From Chryseobacterium culicis (lineage in GTDB: Bacteria > Bacteroidota > Bacteroidia > Flavobacteriales > Weeksellaceae): 64,000 nt of DNA. The notes beneath the pieces are model-generated. The model was not told the DNA's origin, did no database searches, and worked only from the letters and a program-made list of their open reading frames with translations. Both the position numbers and the translations under genes were made by a program. The stretch is taken from contig NZ_FNWQ01000002.1 of NCBI RefSeq assembly GCF_900108365.1, positions 310,001 through 374,000 of the forward strand, in the 5' to 3' direction. Shown here piece after piece: positions 35,662 to 44,930 of this stretch (positions within the stretch are counted from its first letter, which is position 1; each line of letters opens with the position of its first letter).

Positions 35662-38454
35662 TTATTTGTCCAGTTTTTCTTTGATATATTTTGCCGTATA
35701 GGATTTTTTATTTTTGGTCAGATCTTCCGGTGTTCCTGTAAATACCACTTCTCCACCGTGTTTTCCTGCCTCCGGACCAATGTCTATAATATGATCTGCA
35801 CATTTAATGATATCGGGCTGATGCTCAATAACAATCACCGAATGTCCAAGATCAATCAATGCCTGTAAGGATTTCAGTAATTTCTGAATATCATGGAAGT
35901 GAAGCCCTGTAGAGGGTTCGTCAAAGATGAATAACGTTTTGTCTGTGGTAACACCTTTTACAAGGAAAGAAGCCAGTTTTACACGTTGTGCCTCACCTCC
36001 GGAAAGGGTAGAAGAGCTTTGTCCCAGCTGAAGGTAACCTAAACCAACTTCCTGAAGCGGTCTCAGTTTTGTTACGATTTTATCTTCATTATTATCTTTA
36101 AAGAACTCCAATGCTTCATCTACGGTCATATGAAGAATATCAGAGATGTTTTTTTCGTCAAATTTTACTTCAAGGATCTCATTTTTGAACCGTGTTCCTT
36201 TGCAAACTTCACATTCCAGTTCAATGTCTGCCATAAACTGCATGGAAACATTGATGACTCCTTCTCCTTTACATTCATCACATCTTCCGCCATCCACATT
36301 GAAAGAGAAATGTTTGGGCTTATAACCCATCATTTTGGCTACTTTCTGCTTGGCAAAAAGATCACGGATATCATCGTAAGCCTTTAAATAAGTAACCGGG
36401 TTTGAACGGGATGATTTTCCAATTGGGTTCTGGTCAATCAGTTCAATATTTTTGACCAGTTTTTTCGGAAATTCAACAGAATCATAGTCTCCTTTCTTAC
36501 CGCCCATTCCAAGCTGTATCTGAATATCATTGGTAAGGATTTCTTTCATCAAAGTAGATTTTCCGCTTCCCGAAACTCCCGAAATAACGACAAGGCTCTC
36601 CAAAGGAACGTCTACATCTATATTCTTAAGGTTATTCTGACGGGCTCCTTTTATGTGAATCCATTCTTTTGCTTTTCTTCTTTTCTTCGGAACTTCTATT
36701 TCAAGTCTTCCGGTCAGATATTCTGAAGTAAGGGTGCTGGCTTTTTTCAAGTCTTTATAATCTCCGGCAAATACCAGCTCACCACCAAGATAACCTGCTT
36801 CCGGACCAATATCAATAATATAATCCGCAGCTCTCATTACATCCTCATCGTGCTCTACCACAATGACAGTATTCCCAAGGTCGCGAAGATTTTTCAATAC
36901 TTCGATCAGATTTTCCGTGTCTTTAGAGTGCAGTCCGATAGAAGGCTCATCCAATATATAAATGGAACCTACCAAAGAACTTCCCAGACTGGTTGCCAGA
37001 TTGATTCTCTGGCTTTCTCCCCCTGAAAGCGTGTTGGATGTTCTGTTCAATGTTAAATATCCTAATCCTACTTTTAATAAGAACTCCAGGCGGGTAGTGA
37101 TTTCATACAAAAGTCTTTTGGCTACTTCTTTATCATGTTCTGAAAGCTTTAAACCATTGATTAAAGGTGCCAGTTCATCCAAAGGAAGTTCAATCATCGA
37201 CTGAATGTTGTGTCCGTCAACTTTTACCCAGCTGGTTTCTTCACGAAGTCTCAGACCTTCACAGGTAGGGCAGAGGGTTTTTCCTCTGTAGCGCGAGAGC
37301 ATTACCCTGTACTGGATTTTATACAGATTTTCCTCAAGCATTTTGAAGAAATTATTAATGCATGGGAAATTACTTCTTCCGTCACCTTTCCAAAGAAAAT
37401 TTTTCTGTTCTTTGGTCAACTGGTGGTAAGGCTTGTGGATAGGGAAGTCTCCGGCTTTTTTGATGAAATCCTTTTTCCATTCGCTCATGGTTTCTCCTCT
37501 CCAGCATACAACGGCATCTTCGTAAACGGACAGTGTTTTATTGGGAACTACAAGATCTTCGTCAATTCCGATCACTTTTCCGTAGCCTTCACATGCCGGG
37601 CAGGCTCCGTATGGATTATTAAAGCTGAAAAAATGAACGTTGGATTCAAGGAACTCCATTCCGTCCAGTTCAAATTTATTGGAGAACTCCTTTACTTTTT
37701 GAGTATCTGTATTCTTTAATGAACAATAGCCGCGTCCTTCATAAAAAGCCATTTGAATAGAGTCGGCAAGCCTTTGTAAAAAGCTTTCATCTTCTTCGTA
37801 GGAAAAACGGTCAATAACAAGATTGATGGTCATCCCTTTTTCGGGCGTAAAACCAAAGCTTTCCAGATCTTCAATTCCTGCGACATTTCCATTGATTTCA
37901 AGTCTTGTGAAACCTGCCAGTTTTAAAACATTGAGGGTTTCTTTAAAATTATCCGCATCATATTCCAACGGAGCGGTCAATAGAAAAGAAGTATCTTTTT
38001 TAGAGGCCTTAATGAAGTCAATCACATCCGAAACCGAATCTTTTTTCACTTCCTCCCCGGAAACAGGTGAAAAAGTTTTCCCGATCCTGGCAAACAGAAG
38101 CTTCATATAATCATAGATCTCTGTAGAAGTTCCCACCGTAGAACGCGGATTGGAAGAAATGACTTTCTGCTGAATTGCAATGGAAGGAGCAAGTCCTTTA
38201 ATATCGTCTACTTTAGGCTTTTCTAATTTTCCTAAAAACTGGCGGGCATAAGAGCTTAAACTTTCAACATATCTTCTCTGCCCCTCTGCATAAATGGTAT
38301 CAAAGGCCAAAGATGACTTACCGCTTCCCGAAACTCCTGTGATAACTATCAGTTTGTTTTTCGGAATCAGGACGTCTATATGTTTCAGATTGTTAAGATG
38401 GGCATTCTTAACGAAAATCTGTTTTTTTATATCTATTTCTGTTGTGTTAGCCAT
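35662..38454 (-). CDS. uvrA: Excinuclease ABC subunit A
   Basis: DNA damage-recognition ATPase of nucleotide excision repair, 930 residues from the ATG at 38452-38454; an in-frame ATG at 38469 would add five. It has two ABC modules: first Walker A G-V-S-G-S-G-K-S-S with signature L-S-G-G-E-S-Q-R, second Walker A G-V-S-G-S-G-K-S-T with signature L-S-G-G-E-A-Q-R. Zinc-binding pairs C-P-A-C and C-D-E-C are present. The length is normal for the family (about 940). UvrB and UvrC are not in the window. The photolyase at 11-12.6 kb is the other repair gene here. Confidence 0.96.
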   Translation of the reverse strand: MANTTEIDIKKQIFVKNAHLNNLKHIDVLIPKNKLIVITGVSGSGKSSLAFDTIYAEGQRRYVESLSSYARQFLGKLEKPKVDDIKGLAPSIAIQQKVISSNPRSTVGTSTEIYDYMKLLFARIGKTFSPVSGEEVKKDSVSDVIDFIKASKKDTSFLLTAPLEYDADNFKETLNVLKLAGFTRLEINGNVAGIEDLESFGFTPEKGMTINLVIDRFSYEEDESFLQRLADSIQMAFYEGRGYCSLKNTDTQKVKEFSNKFELDGMEFLESNVHFFSFNNPYGACPACEGYGKVIGIDEDLVVPNKTLSVYEDAVVCWRGETMSEWKKDFIKKAGDFPIHKPYHQLTKEQKNFLWKGDGRSNFPCINNFFKMLEENLYKIQYRVMLSRYRGKTLCPTCEGLRLREETSWVKVDGHNIQSMIELPLDELAPLINGLKLSEHDKEVAKRLLYEITTRLEFLLKVGLGYLTLNRTSNTLSGGESQRINLATSLGSSLVGSIYILDEPSIGLHSKDTENLIEVLKNLRDLGNTVIVVEHDEDVMRAADYIIDIGPEAGYLGGELVFAGDYKDLKKASTLTSEYLTGRLEIEVPKKRRKAKEWIHIKGARQNNLKNIDVDVPLESLVVISGVSGSGKSTLMKEILTNDIQIQLGMGGKKGDYDSVEFPKKLVKNIELIDQNPIGKSSRSNPVTYLKAYDDIRDLFAKQKVAKMMGYKPKHFSFNVDGGRCDECKGEGVINVSMQFMADIELECEVCKGTRFKNEILEVKFDEKNISDILHMTVDEALEFFKDNNEDKIVTKLRPLQEVGLGYLQLGQSSSTLSGGEAQRVKLASFLVKGVTTDKTLFIFDEPSTGLHFHDIQKLLKSLQALIDLGHSVIVIEHQPDIIKCADHIIDIGPEAGKHGGEVVFTGTPEDLTKNKKSYTAKYIKEKLDK

Positions 38455-38857
38455 ATTTTGTTTATTCATAAAAAGACTGTATCGCCGTAAGGCTGTCAGT
38501 AATGGTGTTTTTCCACGGATTATTCCGGGGCTGTCATCAATTGAACTTTTACCGGTATTCCACCGATCTTCTTACCGGTAATTTTTTGAACAATGCCACA
38601 AAATTAACATTGAATAGAGAATACTTTCATTATAAAATTAAGACCCACAAAATTACGAAATTTTAGTGAAAATTGCAGGGTTATATTATTGTTAAAAATT
38701 ATTATTGTTAGTGTAAAATAAGAACAGAAAAGTGGAAATATTAACCCGAAGAAAACATGGTAGTAAATCATTTTTGTGGACTTATTATTGTTGTACTGCT
38801 TATTTTACAGGATTTTACATGGCTTTCAAAAATACATTGTGTTTTTTTAATTAAGTA
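38455..38857. other. Region upstream of uvrA: -7 motifs and an orphan hairpin
   Basis: About 400 bp without a gene. Two copies of CAAAATTA (38599-38606 and 38648-38655) read TAATTTTG on the minus strand, exact -7 matches that may be uvrA promoters with long leaders. A nine-base-pair hairpin TTACCGGTA / TACCGGTAA (38549-38557 and 38573-38581) followed by six T residues points to plus-strand termination, but no gene precedes it on that strand. Confidence 0.45.
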
Positions 38858-38888
38858 TTGTTTTATGTTGTAAAATTATTTAAAATTG
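38858..38888 (+). promoter_or_regulatory. Promoter of the 16-codon micro-gene
   Basis: TTG (38858-38860), exactly 20 bp, then TAAAATTG (38881-38888), one mismatch from the -7 consensus. A start near 38894 would give a leader of about 19 nt before the small ORF. Confidence 0.5.
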
Positions 38889-38912
38889 TACCCGTAAATA
38901 TGTAATATAGAA

Positions 38913-38963
38913 ATGAGAAAATTATTCAGAGATCTAGTTACACATTTAATGAGAAAAAGATAG
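38913..38963 (+). CDS. Candidate 16-residue peptide (micro-gene)
   Basis: The ORF reads MRKLFRDLVTHLMRKR, a basic peptide with an amphipathic helical pattern. It is flanked by a promoter-like pair at the right distance upstream and a perfect terminator 19 bp downstream, so the transcript would be about 115 nt and contain little else. It could be a small protein, a leader peptide or a non-coding RNA with a chance ORF. It does not overlap another gene. Confidence 0.4.
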   Translation: MRKLFRDLVTHLMRKR

Positions 38964-38982
38964 AATTACTCCCTCACAAACA

Positions 38983-39009
38983 GATGCAGCTTATGCTGCA
39001 TCTTTTTTT
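38983..39009 (+). terminator. Strong terminator of the micro-gene
   Basis: A perfect eight-base-pair stem GATGCAGC / GCTGCATC with loop TTAT, followed by seven T residues. It lies just before the promoter of the TonB-dependent receptor gene. Confidence 0.9.
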
Positions 39010-39022
39010 ATGACAACTATCA

Positions 39023-39054
39023 TTTGCCTGTCTTGGTGAACTCCCTTACTTTTG
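39023..39054 (+). promoter_or_regulatory. Consensus promoter of the BtuB-like receptor gene
   Basis: TTTG (39023-39026), exactly 20 bp, TACTTTTG (39047-39054): a complete Bacteroidetes-type promoter. Transcription should start near 39060, 25 bp before the ATG at 39085; this excludes the upstream TTG start at 39052. Confidence 0.8.
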
Positions 39055-39084
39055 GACTCTGTTAAAAAAACTACGGAAACGATT

Positions 39085-40896
39085 ATGATCAAAAAGATAG
39101 GAAGTGCTTTTTTTCTGGGATCTTTGCTTTGGGTAAATGCACAGGAAAAGACAACGGATATTGAAAGCATTGAATTTCAGGGAAAATTTATCTCCACACC
39201 TTATAAAAGTGCCAATCAGAACATCAGTGTGATTACCAGGGAAGATATTGTAAATTCTCCGGCTAAAAGTATTGATGAAATTCTTCAGCAGGTACCCGGA
39301 ATGGATATCAGAAGGAGAGGTTCTAACGGGGTGCAGAGTGATATCAGTTTTCGTGGAAGTTCTTTTGAACAGGTTCTTCTGCTGCTGAACGGAATCAGGA
39401 TGAATGATTCCCAGACGGGGCACAACAATATGAACATTCCTGTAGATCTGGATGACGTAGAAAGAATAGAAGTTATAAAAGGACCTGCTGCCAGACGTTT
39501 CGGACAGAATGCTTATGCCGGTGTTATCAATATCATTACCAAAACCGTCCCGGGTAAAAAAGTAAAGATCAGCGCAGACGGCGGCGATTACAGTACTTAT
39601 GGACTCGGATTCAATGCTCAGATAGGAAACGAAAAATTCACCAACTCTCTTCAGGCGAATTCTGCTTCTTCAGAGGGATACATGTTCAATACAGATTATG
39701 AGATCAGGAATGTATTTTATCAGGGAAAACTGAACATCAAAAACGGAGATGTAAGAGTGCAGGCGGGTTTTTCTGAAAAGAAATTCGGGGCTAATGGCTT
39801 CTACGCTTCCAGCGCTGCAACTAAGCAATATGAGGAAACGCAGGCTTCTATCGTAAGTGTGGCACACCAGCAGACTTTCGGAAAGCTTAAACTTAATTCT
39901 AATGTATACTGGAGAAGAGGGCAGGATATGTATCTCTACGACAGATGGAACCCTGATTTCTACCGAAATATGCACATCGGAAATAATGTGGGTGGAGAAG
40001 TGAATTCCAGCTACCAGTGGGGATTGGGAACAACCGGAATTGGTGTTGAACTGAGAAAAGAATTCTTAGCGAGTAGCAATCTGGGGGACAGAAACCGTTT
40101 TGTGTCTCAGGTTTTCTTTGAACATCATTTTTCATTGCTGGATAAAAAACTGAATATCAGCCCTGGAATTTCATGGGCCAATTATTCTAAAGAGGGAAAT
40201 TTCTTTTACCCGGGGCTTGATGTAGGATACAACTTCAATCCTAATCATAAAGTATACGGAAATATCGCAAAAGTGCACCGTATTCCTACTTTCACGGATT
40301 TGTACTATATCAGTAAAACGGAACAGGGAAATCCGGATCTGCGCCCGGAAAACGCATTATCATCAGAGGTGGGATATCAGTATCAGGATAGTAAAATTGC
40401 AGCTAAAGTAAGCGGGTTTTTAAGAAATTCCCGCAATTCGATTGACTGGGTAAAAAAAGATATCAATGATAAGATCTGGTTTGCAGAAAATGTAGGAGAT
40501 ATTAAAACCAGAGGGATTGAAGCAGAGTGGAGCCACAGGCCCGCGGAATGGCTTAAATACACGGTGGGATATACCTATATCGACAGCAAATATGAAGAAA
40601 AGAACGGTTTTGTATCAAGATATATTCTGGACAATCTGAAGCATCAGCTGGTGTCTAAATTAGAGCTGAAATTCCTGAAAAACTTCACCAATGAGCTTGT
40701 TTACCGATATAATGAAAGGGTGAACCTGGGAAGCTATAATCTGCTCGATGAAAAACTGAGTTTCGCTAAAAAAGACTATTCTGTATATGTGCTCATTAAC
40801 AATATTACCAATACCCGATATACGGAAGCATTTGGGGTAGCCATGCCGCAAAGGTGGTTCCACATTGGGTTTTCTTATACAATTAATATTAAGTAG
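39085..40896 (+). CDS. TonB-dependent receptor, BtuB-like
   Basis: Outer-membrane receptor of 603 residues, short for the family and close to BtuB (about 614). The signal peptide ends W-V-N-A-Q. The plug shows V-I-T-R-E-D-I, L-Q-Q-V-P-G-M-D-I, L-L-L-L-N-G-I-R-M, V-E-R-I-E-V-I-K-G-P and G-V-I-N-I-I-T-K-T. The barrel ends in a hydrophobic strand near G-F-S-Y-T-I-N-I-K, without a terminal aromatic residue. BtuB-like size and plug suggest a cobalamin-type or small chelate ligand, but no cobalamin riboswitch is visible upstream. A DUF2490 protein follows 71 bp later. Confidence 0.9.
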   Translation: MIKKIGSAFFLGSLLWVNAQEKTTDIESIEFQGKFISTPYKSANQNISVITREDIVNSPAKSIDEILQQVPGMDIRRRGSNGVQSDISFRGSSFEQVLLLLNGIRMNDSQTGHNNMNIPVDLDDVERIEVIKGPAARRFGQNAYAGVINIITKTVPGKKVKISADGGDYSTYGLGFNAQIGNEKFTNSLQANSASSEGYMFNTDYEIRNVFYQGKLNIKNGDVRVQAGFSEKKFGANGFYASSAATKQYEETQASIVSVAHQQTFGKLKLNSNVYWRRGQDMYLYDRWNPDFYRNMHIGNNVGGEVNSSYQWGLGTTGIGVELRKEFLASSNLGDRNRFVSQVFFEHHFSLLDKKLNISPGISWANYSKEGNFFYPGLDVGYNFNPNHKVYGNIAKVHRIPTFTDLYYISKTEQGNPDLRPENALSSEVGYQYQDSKIAAKVSGFLRNSRNSIDWVKKDINDKIWFAENVGDIKTRGIEAEWSHRPAEWLKYTVGYTYIDSKYEEKNGFVSRYILDNLKHQLVSKLELKFLKNFTNELVYRYNERVNLGSYNLLDEKLSFAKKDYSVYVLINNITNTRYTEAFGVAMPQRWFHIGFSYTINIK

Positions 40897-40947
40897 ATGT
40901 TAATTTGATATGAATAAAAGTTAATATTAACAAATTGTTAAAAAATT

Positions 40948-40955
40948 TACATTTG
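40948..40955 (+). promoter_or_regulatory. -7 element of the DUF2490 gene
   Basis: TACATTTG matches the -7 consensus exactly, 12 bp before the ATG at 40968. No -33 TTTG at the expected distance; the gene may also be read from the receptor promoter. Confidence 0.45.
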
Positions 40956-40967
40956 CAAAAATTTTTT

Positions 40968-41684
40968 ATGAAACGTCTTATAGGCTTAGGTTTACTACTT
41001 GGAATTTCTTTTTTTAAAGCACAGGAACATATCTCCAGCTTCAATGCAGTGACTCTGACCTATAAGTTTCATCCGAAATTTTTCCTTTATGCGGAAGGGC
41101 AGCTTCGTGGTAATGAAGATTACACCTACCCGGATTATTATGAGATAAAAGGAGGTTTAGGATATAATCTTACCAAGAACCATAAACCTTTCGTGGGGCT
41201 TGGAAGATATGTGAATTATAAAGACCACAGCTTAAGCAGAGAGGAGTTCAGGGTATGGCTGCAGGACGTTATTGATGTTAAGAAAGGAATTGTAAAGTTT
41301 GAAAACCGTTTCCGTGCTGAAAAAAGCTGGTTTTATGAGCCTAAAACAGATCAGACTTCACAGAGAATGCGTTACCGGTACCGTCTGAACATAAGTGTTC
41401 CTTTAAATTCCAAAACCATCAAAAAAGGAACTGTCTTCGCCAATGCCTATGACGAAGTGTTCTTTGTATCTCCGATGAAGCCTGCTTTCGCCAGAAACAG
41501 AGTTTATGGCGGTTTTGGCTATCAGATTGACGATTATTTCGGTATTGTCAGCGGATATCTGTGGCAGCGTGAATTTGAAGCCAAAGGAAACAAAAATTTA
41601 CATTTTATTTACCTTGCGTTAAACATCAATATTGACGGTACAGACCATCACACGAAGACTTACGATTTCCCGGGTGCGGATTAA
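40968..41684 (+). CDS. Outer-membrane-type beta-barrel protein, DUF2490-like
   Basis: A 238-residue exported protein. The signal peptide is L-G-L-L-L-G-I-S-F-F-K-A-Q, followed by alternating hydrophobic strands (L-T-Y-K-F-H-P-K-F-F-L-Y-A-E-G-Q) typical of small outer-membrane barrels; the layout agrees with DUF2490, whose role is unknown. The start is the ATG at 40968, not the TTG at 40935. Its stop codon overlaps the stop of the convergent HD gene by 4 bp, leaving no room for a separate terminator. Confidence 0.82.
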   Translation: MKRLIGLGLLLGISFFKAQEHISSFNAVTLTYKFHPKFFLYAEGQLRGNEDYTYPDYYEIKGGLGYNLTKNHKPFVGLGRYVNYKDHSLSREEFRVWLQDVIDVKKGIVKFENRFRAEKSWFYEPKTDQTSQRMRYRYRLNISVPLNSKTIKKGTVFANAYDEVFFVSPMKPAFARNRVYGGFGYQIDDYFGIVSGYLWQREFEAKGNKNLHFIYLALNINIDGTDHHTKTYDFPGAD

Positions 41685-42127
41685 TATTTCTCTATCAGAT
41701 AACGATAGGCTTTCAGGTATTTGTTGAATCTTTTGATGTCTTTGGGAGTAAGTTCTCTGTTTACTCTTCTGAGGTCCATATTGTCACGTAGGTCATTCAG
41801 TTTTACAGCAACGGAAAGGAGGGATCTTTCTGTTCTTTTTATAAATTCATCATAATCTTCTTCCGGATCAAATTTCGTAAGACAGCTGATGGCAAAAATA
41901 ATATATTCAGGAAACCCTTCAGCCCTTAAATAATCCAGGCTAAACTCCTGTGGATGATCTTCCACTACATCATGCAGTACGCCTACAATTTTTTCGTCCA
42001 GCGTTTTACCATAATTCATCACCCGCATTACGTGGCCAATGTATGGAGCATGGTATTTATCGGTTTGTCCTTTATGAGCCTTATCGGCTATTTTGATTGC
42101 TTTATTCAGTAATTCTTCTTTTGTCAT
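41681..42127 (-). CDS. HD-domain phosphohydrolase, RelA/SpoT-hydrolase-like (MESH1 type)
   Basis: A 148-residue stand-alone hydrolase from the ATG at 42125-42127. Metal ligands H32, H52-D53 and the E56-D57 pair (L-H-D-V-V-E-D) and the distal L-N-D-L-R-D-N motif are those of the (p)ppGpp hydrolase domain. It is shorter than MESH1 (about 180) and lacks any synthetase part. It may degrade alarmone or a related nucleotide (inference). The 21-residue extension to 42190 is hydrophobic and unlikely. Confidence 0.82.
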   Translation of the reverse strand: MTKEELLNKAIKIADKAHKGQTDKYHAPYIGHVMRVMNYGKTLDEKIVGVLHDVVEDHPQEFSLDYLRAEGFPEYIIFAISCLTKFDPEEDYDEFIKRTERSLLSVAVKLNDLRDNMDLRRVNRELTPKDIKRFNKYLKAYRYLIEKY

Positions 42128-42206
42128 TTCTAATGAAAAATAGAATACAAAAATAGAAAATGCCTTAAAAACTAAGGCATTTTTATTCAAATTATTTCAG
42201 ATGATT

Positions 42207-42542
42207 TTATGAGCCGCTTTCATCCTCCACAGGAGCGTGTGGAGCATTGTTTTTTACAGATTCTATACCATTTTCCATACCGTTGTCAGATTCATACATC
42301 TGGCTCGTTCCTATAATCTGCCCGTTTCCTGCTTTAAGATTAAAATAACATCTGCCGTCACTGGCTGTATTTCTTTCGAATTTCGAATCGTCCTGAGCGT
42401 TGGTTTTTACAGATCCGATTCCGCTTTCGCAGGAAGGCTTGGTACTGTAACCCTGACTGGTTAAGATCACCTGTCCGTTTCCTGCTTTGAGATTAAACTG
42501 AAAGTCTCCGTTTGTTCTTTTAGAGATGATGAATTTTCCCAT
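42207..42542 (-). CDS. YegP/UPF0339-type protein with two DUF1508 repeats
   Basis: A 111-residue soluble protein made of two tandem repeats, each with F-x-F-N-L-K-A-G-N-G-Q-x-I (residues about 14-26 and 66-78) followed by T-S-Q and a helix with G-I-x-S-V-K. This is the DUF1508 layout of E. coli YegP, whose function is not established. The acidic tail E-D-E-S-G-S is extra. A small secreted-protein gene lies 34 bp upstream on the same strand. Confidence 0.88.
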   Translation of the reverse strand: MGKFIISKRTNGDFQFNLKAGNGQVILTSQGYSTKPSCESGIGSVKTNAQDDSKFERNTASDGRCYFNLKAGNGQIIGTSQMYESDNGMENGIESVKNNAPHAPVEDESGS

Positions 42543-42576
42543 GGTAATAGTTTTGAGTTTGGTGTTTTGATTATTT

Positions 42577-42882
42577 TTATGGTATTAGTTTTTTAGGATC
42601 CACCTGGATTTTGTCTGGAGTAACAGCGTTTAAAATTTTGTATTGTGAATGATCTCCTGAAGGTTCTTTCAGCGCAAGATAGATAATGCTGTCATCAGGT
42701 GTTTTTACCAGCATTTTATAAAGGCTTTTCTGTTGGCGTGCTGAAGTCAGTTCAAAATTTTTAAACCGGTCTTTATTCTGAATTTTTGCCGTATCTGCTT
42801 TAGGAAACGGAAGTAACTTTTCTCTTTTTTGTGCTGTCAATGCAGCTGATATAAGGAGCAGGGGAAATAATATAATTTTCAT
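42577..42882 (-). CDS. Small exported hypothetical protein
   Basis: A 101-residue protein with a clear signal peptide (I-L-F-P-L-L-L-I-S-A-A-L-T-A-Q). The mature part is basic and polar, without cysteines or a recognisable domain. It may be periplasmic. Same strand as the YegP-like gene 34 bp downstream, possibly one unit. I do not recognise the family. Confidence 0.65.
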   Translation of the reverse strand: MKIILFPLLLISAALTAQKREKLLPFPKADTAKIQNKDRFKNFELTSARQQKSLYKMLVKTPDDSIIYLALKEPSGDHSQYKILNAVTPDKIQVDPKKLIP

Positions 42883-42985
42883 GTGTTATTTAATTTTAAA
42901 TAAAAATAATAATTTTATTTGAATAAAGCCATTGAATGTCCGTAAATTCAATGGTCATCACAATATAACATCCCGGAAAACAAAA

Positions 42986-43008
42986 AGCGTCTCAAAAACT
43001 GAGACGCT
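42986..43008 (-). terminator. Rho-independent terminator of the fad operon
   Basis: Nine-base-pair stem AGCGTCTCA / TGAGACGCT with a five-base loop. On the minus strand it is followed by TTTTTG, and it begins 24 bp after the fadE stop. Confidence 0.85.
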
Positions 43009-43031
43009 GAATCAAATTTATGTTATTAAGA

Positions 43032-44807
43032 CTAATAAGCTCCTTTTTCAATATAGTGAGCGGCAACTTTTTCAGTAAGCGCTACTACATTCGGATGGTT
43101 GGTATATTTCGTAAATCTTCTCAGTCCTGAAAGCATCATTCTCTGCTCATCTCCTTCAGCAAAAGAAACGATTCCTTCTTTAGCTGCAGTAATGATTTTC
43201 TCCACTGCTTTATAAAGGTTGAGCTGAGCCATAGCTGCTTCCACAGATTCAGGAGAGAAGTGTTTCTCTGCTCTTAGTACTGCAGATTCTGCCATATAGA
43301 TCTGATTAAGGATTTCAGATGCGTTAAGTAATAAATGCTGCTGTTTCTCTATATCCATCATGTATTTCTGAAGAGCCGCTCCGGAAACCATTAAGAATAC
43401 TTTCTTAAGATTGGCAATAATTGCTTTTTCTTCACTCATGAATTCTGAATAATCAGGAACTTCAAATGAAGGAATACCCATCAATTCTTTGCTTATGGCC
43501 ATTGCAGGAGATAAAAGGTCCAGTTCACCTTTCATCGCTCTCTTAATCAACATTCCAACGGCTAATAATCTGTTGATTTCGTTGGTACCTTCATAGATTC
43601 TTGAAATTCTTGAATCTCTCCATGCTGCTTCCATAGGAGTGTCTTCAGAGAATCCCATTCCTCCGTACACCTGAATTCCTTCGTCTGCGGTGTGCTGAGC
43701 CAGGTCTGAAACGAACACTTTAAGAATGGAGCATTCTACAGCGAATTCTTCAACCCCTTTTAATTCTGCTTCCTGATGGCTTAATCCGCCTGCTACTAAC
43801 TCATCAATTTTATCCTGAACGTTTTTAGCCGCTCTGTAAGAACCTGCTTCACTTACGAAAACTCCGGTTGCCATTTCAGCAATTTTCTTTCTGATCGCTC
43901 CGAAAGTAGCAATAGAAACCCCAAATTGTTTTCTTTCGTTAGAGTACTGAATAGAGTGGTTTAAAATTCTTCTCTGTGCATCAAGACAAGCTGCAGCCAA
44001 TTTGATACGGCCTACGTTCAATGCATTTAAAGCGATCTTGAAACCATTGTTTCTTTCTCCTAAAAGATTTTCTACAGGAATCTTCATATCATTGAAGAAA
44101 ACCTGACGGGTAGAAGAAGCACGGATACCCAGTTTGTGCTCTTCCTCTCCGAAAGTTAAGCTTTCAGGGTTTTCAAGTTCAGATCTGTTGATAACAAATC
44201 CTGTGATATTTTTATCATCATCAATTTTAGCGAATAATGTAAATGTATCTGCAAATCCTGCATTGGAGATCCACATTTTCTGTCCGTTAATGATATAATG
44301 CTTTCCGTCTTCGGAAAGTTTTGCTTTTGTCTTTCCTGAATTCGCGTCAGAACCAGCATCCGGCTCTGTCAGGCAGTAAGCTCCGAATTTTGTTCCTGTT
44401 GCCAAATCCGGAAGGTATTTTTTCTTCTGCTCTTCCGTTCCGTAAAGAACGATCGGAAGCGTACCGATACCGGTGTGCGCCCCATAGGCCGTAGCCAGTG
44501 AACCTGTAGTTCCGGAAAGGTAGTCGCACGCAAGCATGGTAGTCACAAAGCCCATTCCAAGACCTCCGTATTCTTCAGGAACCGCGATTCCCAGCATTCC
44601 CATTTCTCCCAGTTTACGCATGGTCTCTTCAGTAAATGCATAATCTTTCTTCTCAAAACGTTCTCTTTGAGGAACTACTTCTCTATCTATAAATTCCTTC
44701 GCAGAATCACGAAGCATCTTTTGTTCTTCATTCAGTTCTTCAATACTGAAAATTTCGTTTGCAGGAATCTGTTTGATCAGGAATTCCCCGCCTTTTAATG
44801 TAGCCAT
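43032..44807 (-). CDS. fadE: Acyl-CoA dehydrogenase (FadE of fadNAE type)
   Basis: FAD enzyme of 591 residues catalysing the first beta-oxidation step. The acyl-CoA dehydrogenase signature A-Y-C-L-T-E-P-D-A-G-S-D and the C-terminal R-I-Y-E-G-T-N-E-I (with the catalytic Glu) are present. The protein is longer than the usual 380 residues, with a C-terminal extension, like Bacillus subtilis FadE (about 594). It follows fadA by 123 bp on the same strand and ends the operon. The order fadN-fadA-fadE matches the Bacillus operon. Confidence 0.94.
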   Translation of the reverse strand: MATLKGGEFLIKQIPANEIFSIEELNEEQKMLRDSAKEFIDREVVPQRERFEKKDYAFTEETMRKLGEMGMLGIAVPEEYGGLGMGFVTTMLACDYLSGTTGSLATAYGAHTGIGTLPIVLYGTEEQKKKYLPDLATGTKFGAYCLTEPDAGSDANSGKTKAKLSEDGKHYIINGQKMWISNAGFADTFTLFAKIDDDKNITGFVINRSELENPESLTFGEEEHKLGIRASSTRQVFFNDMKIPVENLLGERNNGFKIALNALNVGRIKLAAACLDAQRRILNHSIQYSNERKQFGVSIATFGAIRKKIAEMATGVFVSEAGSYRAAKNVQDKIDELVAGGLSHQEAELKGVEEFAVECSILKVFVSDLAQHTADEGIQVYGGMGFSEDTPMEAAWRDSRISRIYEGTNEINRLLAVGMLIKRAMKGELDLLSPAMAISKELMGIPSFEVPDYSEFMSEEKAIIANLKKVFLMVSGAALQKYMMDIEKQQHLLLNASEILNQIYMAESAVLRAEKHFSPESVEAAMAQLNLYKAVEKIITAAKEGIVSFAEGDEQRMMLSGLRRFTKYTNHPNVVALTEKVAAHYIEKGAY

Positions 44808-44930
44808 ATATTATTTTGTTTTTTTAAATTTTTTTTAGACATTCTGATAACAGACGAATAGATGATAGATTATTGTGGTCTATTTTCGATCTGTCTATGA
44901 TCTCTTTGTCTTTTTTATTAAAATCTCTAT

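Noticed and set aside
38970..39084. Cobalamin riboswitch before the BtuB-like receptor
   Set aside because: The predicted leader is only about 25 nt and shows none of the conserved cobalamin-element blocks; the hairpin in front belongs to the micro-gene.
42128..42190. Membrane-anchored version of the small HD hydrolase
   Set aside because: The 21-residue hydrophobic leader comes only from an upstream in-frame ATG; the soluble start at 42127 gives the normal domain beginning T-K-E-E-L-L.
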